From: Chitinophagaceae bacterium UBA1930
Lineage (GTDB): Bacteria > Bacteroidota > Bacteroidia > Chitinophagales > Chitinophagaceae
NCBI GenBank assembly: GCA_002337145.1
Contig: DDFK01000002.1
Coordinates: 1,778,748 to 1,842,747 of the forward strand
Direction of reading: 5' to 3'
DNA: 64,000 bases
Below the pieces are notes generated by a model that was given only the letters and a program-made list of their open reading frames with translations, searched no databases and was not told where the DNA came from. Positions within the stretch are counted from its first letter, which is position 1. Every line of letters begins with the position of its first letter. This document shows positions 60,583-64,000 of this stretch, piece after piece. A program made the translations under genes and the position numbers.

Positions 60583-61359
60583 CTATGGAGCAACCTTTTT
60601 TGCAGGTTGTTTAATTTTGAATTCTTCTTTATTGGCAGAAGCAATCAACAAATCGTAGTGCACATTCACCTCGATGTTCTTAAAAGGCGATTTTTCTTTT
60701 ATCACGCATTGCAGGTTGTTTCTTAGGTATAGCATTTTTTCCCTTTCCTTGGGATGTGCGTCTTTTAGCGTAATGGCGTCTTCCAAAAAAACAGCAGTGG
60801 CCAGCAGGTCTATTTTGGGGTAATAAAAAGTACCGTCGTTACCAACGGTGGTCAATATATTGCTGCCAATCCATTTATTGAACCTAACTGTTGTTGGGGA
60901 GCATAAGGAGAACATGGTGCTGAGCCCGATCTGTTCGGCAATAACTACTGCCACCCTCGATGGGAACAGGCTACCGATACCCAAACCGGCCACTTCTTTT
61001 GAATTCCACAAACCGCTCAATTCGCCCGTACCGTTCTGTGCATGTTGTGCCACAATATCATATATCCTAGGGTCCATTTCGCCGGTTGCATCTTCAATGG
61101 GCAATGGGTGAATGCCATCTGCCACCTGTACCCTTGCACCACCATACAGCTTTTCACCATCCATTGTTTCTACCACAATCACAAAAATATTGGGCATGTA
61201 AATCCAGTCATCCGTATTTGTAGTAATGTTTTCTATACCATAAATGGAAAGGACCTTTCTGTGCCCATCAATAAACTTCCGACAGGTTTCTAAATCGTCA
61301 GTAGCACGAAATGCACGTATCCGGATATCAGTATTCGTCGTCAAGGTCTGGTCATTCAT
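60583..61359 (-). CDS. GNAT-like acyltransferase candidate heading a kinase operon
   Basis: A 258-residue protein, not firmly assigned. The order of elements is GNAT-like: IRAFRATDDLETCRKFIDGHR, then DDWIYMPNIFVIVVETMDG and KLYGGARVQVADG strands, then SGLWNSKEVAGLGIGSLFPSRVAVVIAEQIG, where GLGIG sits like the acetyl-CoA loop. The SLCSPTTVRFNKWIGSNILTTVG segment recalls N-acyl amino-acid and autoinducer synthases. The ATG at 61359 is chosen over 61398 by the leader and -7 box. It lies 7 bp before the sensor kinase gene, so a small-molecule signal maker is possible. Confidence 0.65.
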   Translation of the reverse strand: MNDQTLTTNTDIRIRAFRATDDLETCRKFIDGHRKVLSIYGIENITTNTDDWIYMPNIFVIVVETMDGEKLYGGARVQVADGIHPLPIEDATGEMDPRIYDIVAQHAQNGTGELSGLWNSKEVAGLGIGSLFPSRVAVVIAEQIGLSTMFSLCSPTTVRFNKWIGSNILTTVGNDGTFYYPKIDLLATAVFLEDAITLKDAHPKEREKMLYLRNNLQCVIKEKSPFKNIEVNVHYDLLIASANKEEFKIKQPAKKVAP

Positions 61360-61403
61360 TAGTAAAAATTGCTTGTTTCGTAGTATAATAACGTACAATT
61401 ATG

Positions 61404-61411
61404 CAAAACTA
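61404..61411 (-). promoter_or_regulatory. Candidate -7 box for the GNAT-like/kinase operon
   Basis: The minus strand reads TAGTTTTG, a perfect TAnnTTTG. No TTTG was found at 19-21 bp upstream; the nearest TTG is 27 bp away. The leader would be about 40 nt. Confidence 0.35.
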
Positions 61412-61441
61412 TATCTCCTTTCCCATAATTATTATACACAA

Positions 61442-61473
61442 TTTGCGTTCTAGTACTGCTAATTCTATGTTTC
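61442..61473 (+). promoter_or_regulatory. Candidate promoter for the lone response regulator
   Basis: TTTG (61442-61445), a 20-bp gap, then TATGTTTC (61466-61473), matching the Bacteroidota -33/-7 pair at all but the last base. Transcription would start near 61480, about 20 nt before the ATG at 61502. It is only 30 bp from the opposite promoter, so one bound regulator could touch both. Confidence 0.5.
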
Positions 61474-61501
61474 AATTTATTAATCAGTAGCACCAATTCC
61501 T

Positions 61502-61969
61502 ATGGACCCGAAAAATATTAATGTATTATACGTTGATGATGAGGTAAATAACATCATTTCGTTCAAAGCAGCCTTTAGGCGTGACTTTAATGTGTACACT
61601 GCAGAAAATGCGGCAGTGGCCAGGCAAATTCTGGATGAAAACCCTGCAATCCAGATCATTATCAGTGACCAGCGGATGCCCAATATGACCGGAATCGAAT
61701 TTTTCGAGTCAATTATCCCCATTTATCCCGAAACGATACGCATACTCATTACCGGCTATTCCGATGTTAAAGCGGTAGTGGATGCCATTAACCTGGGCCA
61801 GGTGTACAAATACCTTTCCAAACCCTGGGTAGAGGCCGAAGTAAGGAATTTTGTGCACAAAGCATACGAGCTGTTCGAACTGAGACGTGAGAACAAGGCC
61901 CTGACCGATAAATTGTTGGAAGTAAATAAGAAACTGGAATTCCTGGCACGTCAAAACCTGTTGTCCTAA
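61502..61969 (+). CDS. Single-domain response regulator
   Basis: A 155-residue protein: one receiver domain (about 6-125) with acidic pocket Asp12-Asp13, phospho-acceptor Asp56 in IIISDQRMP, and conserved Thr/Lys (LITGYSD, YLSKPW), then a short coiled tail (RENKALTDKLLEVNKKLEFLARQ). There is no output domain, so it probably passes phosphate or contacts a partner. It is divergent from the sensor-kinase operon, and its receiver resembles that of the hybrid kinase 3 kb away, so it likely belongs to the same pathway. Confidence 0.95.
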   Translation: MDPKNINVLYVDDEVNNIISFKAAFRRDFNVYTAENAAVARQILDENPAIQIIISDQRMPNMTGIEFFESIIPIYPETIRILITGYSDVKAVVDAINLGQVYKYLSKPWVEAEVRNFVHKAYELFELRRENKALTDKLLEVNKKLEFLARQNLLS

Positions 61970-62083
61970 CTATAGATTGATGCGGATCAACAAATTTCTG
62001 CCCCGTTGTCAGTTATTAAAGCCACCTGCGTCATTAATAACAGCGGTGGAAAAGTCAATTCAGCAGAAACCGAAACTTGGGTC

Positions 62084-62091
62084 TATTTTTG
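62084..62091 (+). promoter_or_regulatory. Candidate -7 box for thioredoxin
   Basis: TATTTTTG is a perfect TAnnTTTG box, 51 bp before the thioredoxin ATG at 62143. The -33 element is weak. It supports 62143 as the start rather than the in-frame ATG at 62077, which lies upstream of the box. Confidence 0.4.
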
Positions 62092-62142
62092 ACATCCACT
62101 ATTGAACAAGTTTCAAAAACCAATCAATTTAAAAAAATAGTT

Positions 62143-62460
62143 ATGGCACTAGAATTAACAGACGCAAACTTTCAATCAACTGTATTGGATAGCGACAAAT
62201 TAACCATGGTAGATTTCTGGGCAGAATGGTGTGGACCATGCCGTGCAATTGGACCCGTTGTAGAAGAATTGGCTAAGGAATACGATGGCAAGGTAAATGT
62301 TGGCAAAGTAAATGTTGACAATAACCCTAACCTGAGCGTAAACTATGGCATCACTTCCATCCCTGCAATCCTTTTTATTAAAGGTGGCCAGATTGTAGAT
62401 AAACAAATTGGTGCTGTTCCAAAAAGTGTATTGGACAAAAAGATTCAAGCACATTTATAA
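62143..62460 (+). CDS. trxA: Thioredoxin
   Basis: A 105-residue cytoplasmic disulfide reductase with active site WCGPCR in WAEWCGPCRAIGP. GITSIPAILFIKGG holds the cis-Pro loop, and the length is standard. It starts MALELTDANFQ. It reduces ribonucleotide reductase, peroxiredoxins and other targets with thioredoxin reductase, which is not in the window. It has its own terminator, so it is a single-gene unit. Confidence 0.97.
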   Translation: MALELTDANFQSTVLDSDKLTMVDFWAEWCGPCRAIGPVVEELAKEYDGKVNVGKVNVDNNPNLSVNYGITSIPAILFIKGGQIVDKQIGAVPKSVLDKKIQAHL

Positions 62461-62478
62461 GAAATTGGGAATAAGTAC

Positions 62479-62514
62479 AAAACAGTCCTGTCATTCACTT
62501 GGCGGGACTGTTTT
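62479..62514 (+). terminator. Rho-independent terminator of the thioredoxin gene
   Basis: AAAACAGTCC (62479-62488) and GGACTGTTTT (62505-62514) pair perfectly over 10 bp, followed by ATTTAT. It lies 18 bp after the stop. Confidence 0.85.
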
Positions 62515-62628
62515 ATTTATATGCCAATATTGTTTGTTATTATTACCAGCATTCTGCTAATAACAAATACTCGCCTACCCTATATTTCAATTACCCAAAC
62601 GGATGGTATAACCGTTCTCCACATCATT

Positions 62629-62657
62629 TTGCAGATTGATGCCAACGGTTTACTTTG
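62629..62657 (+). promoter_or_regulatory. Candidate promoter for the DUF2130 protein
   Basis: TTG (62629-62631), 19 bp, then TACTTTG (62651-62657), a Bacteroidota-like pair with one base missing in the -7 spacer. The start codon follows 16 bp later, giving a near-leaderless transcript. Confidence 0.4.
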
Positions 62658-62672
62658 TAAAAAATTTACACA

Positions 62673-63944
62673 ATGGCTTTAGAAGTTACCTGTCCCAATT
62701 GCAACCACCATTTTCATTTGGAAGATGCATTGAACGATGAATTAAAGGATGCAATTGAAAAGGAAAAACAGGAACTCCGCCAGCAAATGGTAGAGTATAA
62801 AAAGAACGCAGAAGAAAAGATAAAACAGAAAGAAGAAGACCTGAAAACACTTGCAGCCCGACAGGAAGAAGCCTACCAACAAAAGTTGCAGGAAGAACTG
62901 AAGAAACAGAACAAGCAACTGGAAGAAAGCATACGCAAGTCCATTTCGTCAGACTTTGAGAACCAGGTAAAGATCTTAAAGGAATCCGAAGCAGACAAAG
63001 AAGAGAAACTAAAGGAAGCACGCAAAAAGGAACTGGAATTTTTACAAAAGGAACAGGCCCTGAAAATAAAGGAAGAAGAAATGGAAATATCGCTTCAACG
63101 GAAGCTGATGGATGAAAGGGGCAAACTGAAAGAGCAATTGCAAAAAGAAGAAAACGAAAAACTGAATTTAAAAGAACAGGAATTCCAGTTGCGTACCAAG
63201 GAACTGGAAAAACAGATTGAAGACCAGAAACGTTTGGTGGACGAAATGAAACGCAAGGCCGAACAGGGTTCCATGCAAATGCAAGGCGAAGTACAGGAAC
63301 TGCTGTTGGAAGAATTGCTGAAAGCAACTTTTCCTTTTGACAATATTGAAGAAGTGGGCAAAGGTGTGCGTGGTGCAGATTGCATACAAACCGTACGCAA
63401 CCAGTTTGGCAACGAAGCAGGCAAGATTATTTATGAAAGCAAACGCACCAAAGACTTTACCAACGATTGGATAGAGAAACTGAAAATGGATATGCGTAAC
63501 CTTGGTGCAGATATAGCGGTGATTGTAACACAAGCATTGCCGAAGGAAATGGAACGCTTTGGCGAAAAAGACGGCGTGTACATATGCACATTTACAGAAG
63601 TAAGAAGTGTGGTGCTGTTGCTGCGTAATGGATTACTGAAAATTGCAGATGCCAAAAAGAGCCAGGAAAACAAAGGCGACAAAATGGTGATGTTATACGA
63701 CTACCTAACCGGCAATGAATTTGGTGAACAATGGAAAGCCATACGCGAAGGTTTCATGAGCATGAAACTGTCCATACAAAAGGAACGTGATGCAATGGAG
63801 CGTTTATGGAAGGCAAGGGAAAAGCAACTGGAAAAAGTATTGCTGAATGCAGCACATATACGTGGCTCGGTAGAAGGCATAGCTGGTGCAGATGCAGTGA
63901 ACCTGAATTTATTGGATGATACAGATGCTTTGTTGCTGGAATAA
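62673..63944 (+). CDS. DUF2130 protein: coiled coil plus nuclease-like domain
   Basis: A 423-residue cytoplasmic protein. It begins MALEVTCPNCNHHFHLEDAL, a short Cys/His segment that could bind zinc. A long charged coiled coil follows (about 25-205). The C-terminal DUF2130 domain (about 210-400) includes GADCIQTVRNQFGNEAGKIIYESKRTKDF in form, whose D...E-x-K pattern resembles the PD-(D/E)XK nuclease core, and IAVIVTQALPKEMERFGEKDG. The family is widespread and uncharacterised; a DNA- or RNA-acting role is inferred from that pattern only. It is the last complete gene in the window. Confidence 0.88.
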   Translation: MALEVTCPNCNHHFHLEDALNDELKDAIEKEKQELRQQMVEYKKNAEEKIKQKEEDLKTLAARQEEAYQQKLQEELKKQNKQLEESIRKSISSDFENQVKILKESEADKEEKLKEARKKELEFLQKEQALKIKEEEMEISLQRKLMDERGKLKEQLQKEENEKLNLKEQEFQLRTKELEKQIEDQKRLVDEMKRKAEQGSMQMQGEVQELLLEELLKATFPFDNIEEVGKGVRGADCIQTVRNQFGNEAGKIIYESKRTKDFTNDWIEKLKMDMRNLGADIAVIVTQALPKEMERFGEKDGVYICTFTEVRSVVLLLRNGLLKIADAKKSQENKGDKMVMLYDYLTGNEFGEQWKAIREGFMSMKLSIQKERDAMERLWKAREKQLEKVLLNAAHIRGSVEGIAGADAVNLNLLDDTDALLLE

Positions 63945-64000
63945 TTTTTGGCACACGGATGATACGGGTTGAACAGATTTGAAAAAAGGATTCCCTGCTT

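Overview
The window is a stretch of ordinary-looking chromosome from a member of the Bacteroidota, most likely the Chitinophagaceae. Evidence for this: a type IX secretion sorting tail (45445-46650), a DUF4954 protein, a DUF5686/carboxypeptidase-regulatory outer-membrane protein, a PID-type C-terminal sorting signal beside an exosortase-like protein, -7 boxes of the form TAnnTTTG with almost no Shine-Dalgarno sequences, and AT-leaning intergenic DNA rich in short palindromes. No rRNA, tRNA, CRISPR array, transposase or phage gene was seen. About 50 genes are supported, mostly in short operons on both strands. Family assignments come from reading motifs; no database search was run.

Layout. 1-8.4 kb: the start of a large secreted protein running off the left edge, a Gfo/Idh oxidoreductase, a GNAT enzyme, glmS, a DUF4954 beta-helix protein and aspartate kinase 1. 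8.6-18.9 kb: a thioesterase, an S9 peptidase, a lipoprotein, an intradiol dioxygenase, YggS, an ABC exporter pair, an acyl-CoA dehydrogenase, a VOC protein and an unknown. 18.9-33 kb: secreted hydrolases (S15/CocE, GH20), a 1603-residue exported TPR-CHAT protein, a methyltransferase, TrhO and a DUF5686 protein. 33-45 kb: aspartate kinase 2, a DPE2-like 4-alpha-glucanotransferase, a polysaccharide deacetylase, threonine aldolase, pgi and a penicillin acylase. 45-54 kb: a T9SS cargo protein, murQ with an amino-sugar kinase, a CtpA-type protease, a GYF_2 protein, the exosortase/PID-CTERM pair, glycosylasparaginase, cutC and a HEAT-like protein. 54-64 kb: a phased repeat array, serA, a signalling cluster (GNAT-like enzyme, 7TMR-DISM kinase, receiver-kinase, lone receiver), thioredoxin and a DUF2130 protein.

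Themes. Amino-sugar and wall metabolism recur (glmS, GH20, murQ plus kinase, deacetylase, glycosylasparaginase). The strongest unexplained signals are: (1) six TTGCNGCAA-type sites at an exact 22-bp period between two convergent genes (54397-54515); (2) a convergent exosortase-like/PID-CTERM pair with a tiny upstream ORF that overlaps the substrate gene; (3) a GNAT-like enzyme at the head of a histidine-kinase operon, divergent from a lone receiver; (4) a perfect 13-bp inverted repeat between the acyl-CoA dehydrogenase and VOC genes; and (5) several families of small intergenic repeats.
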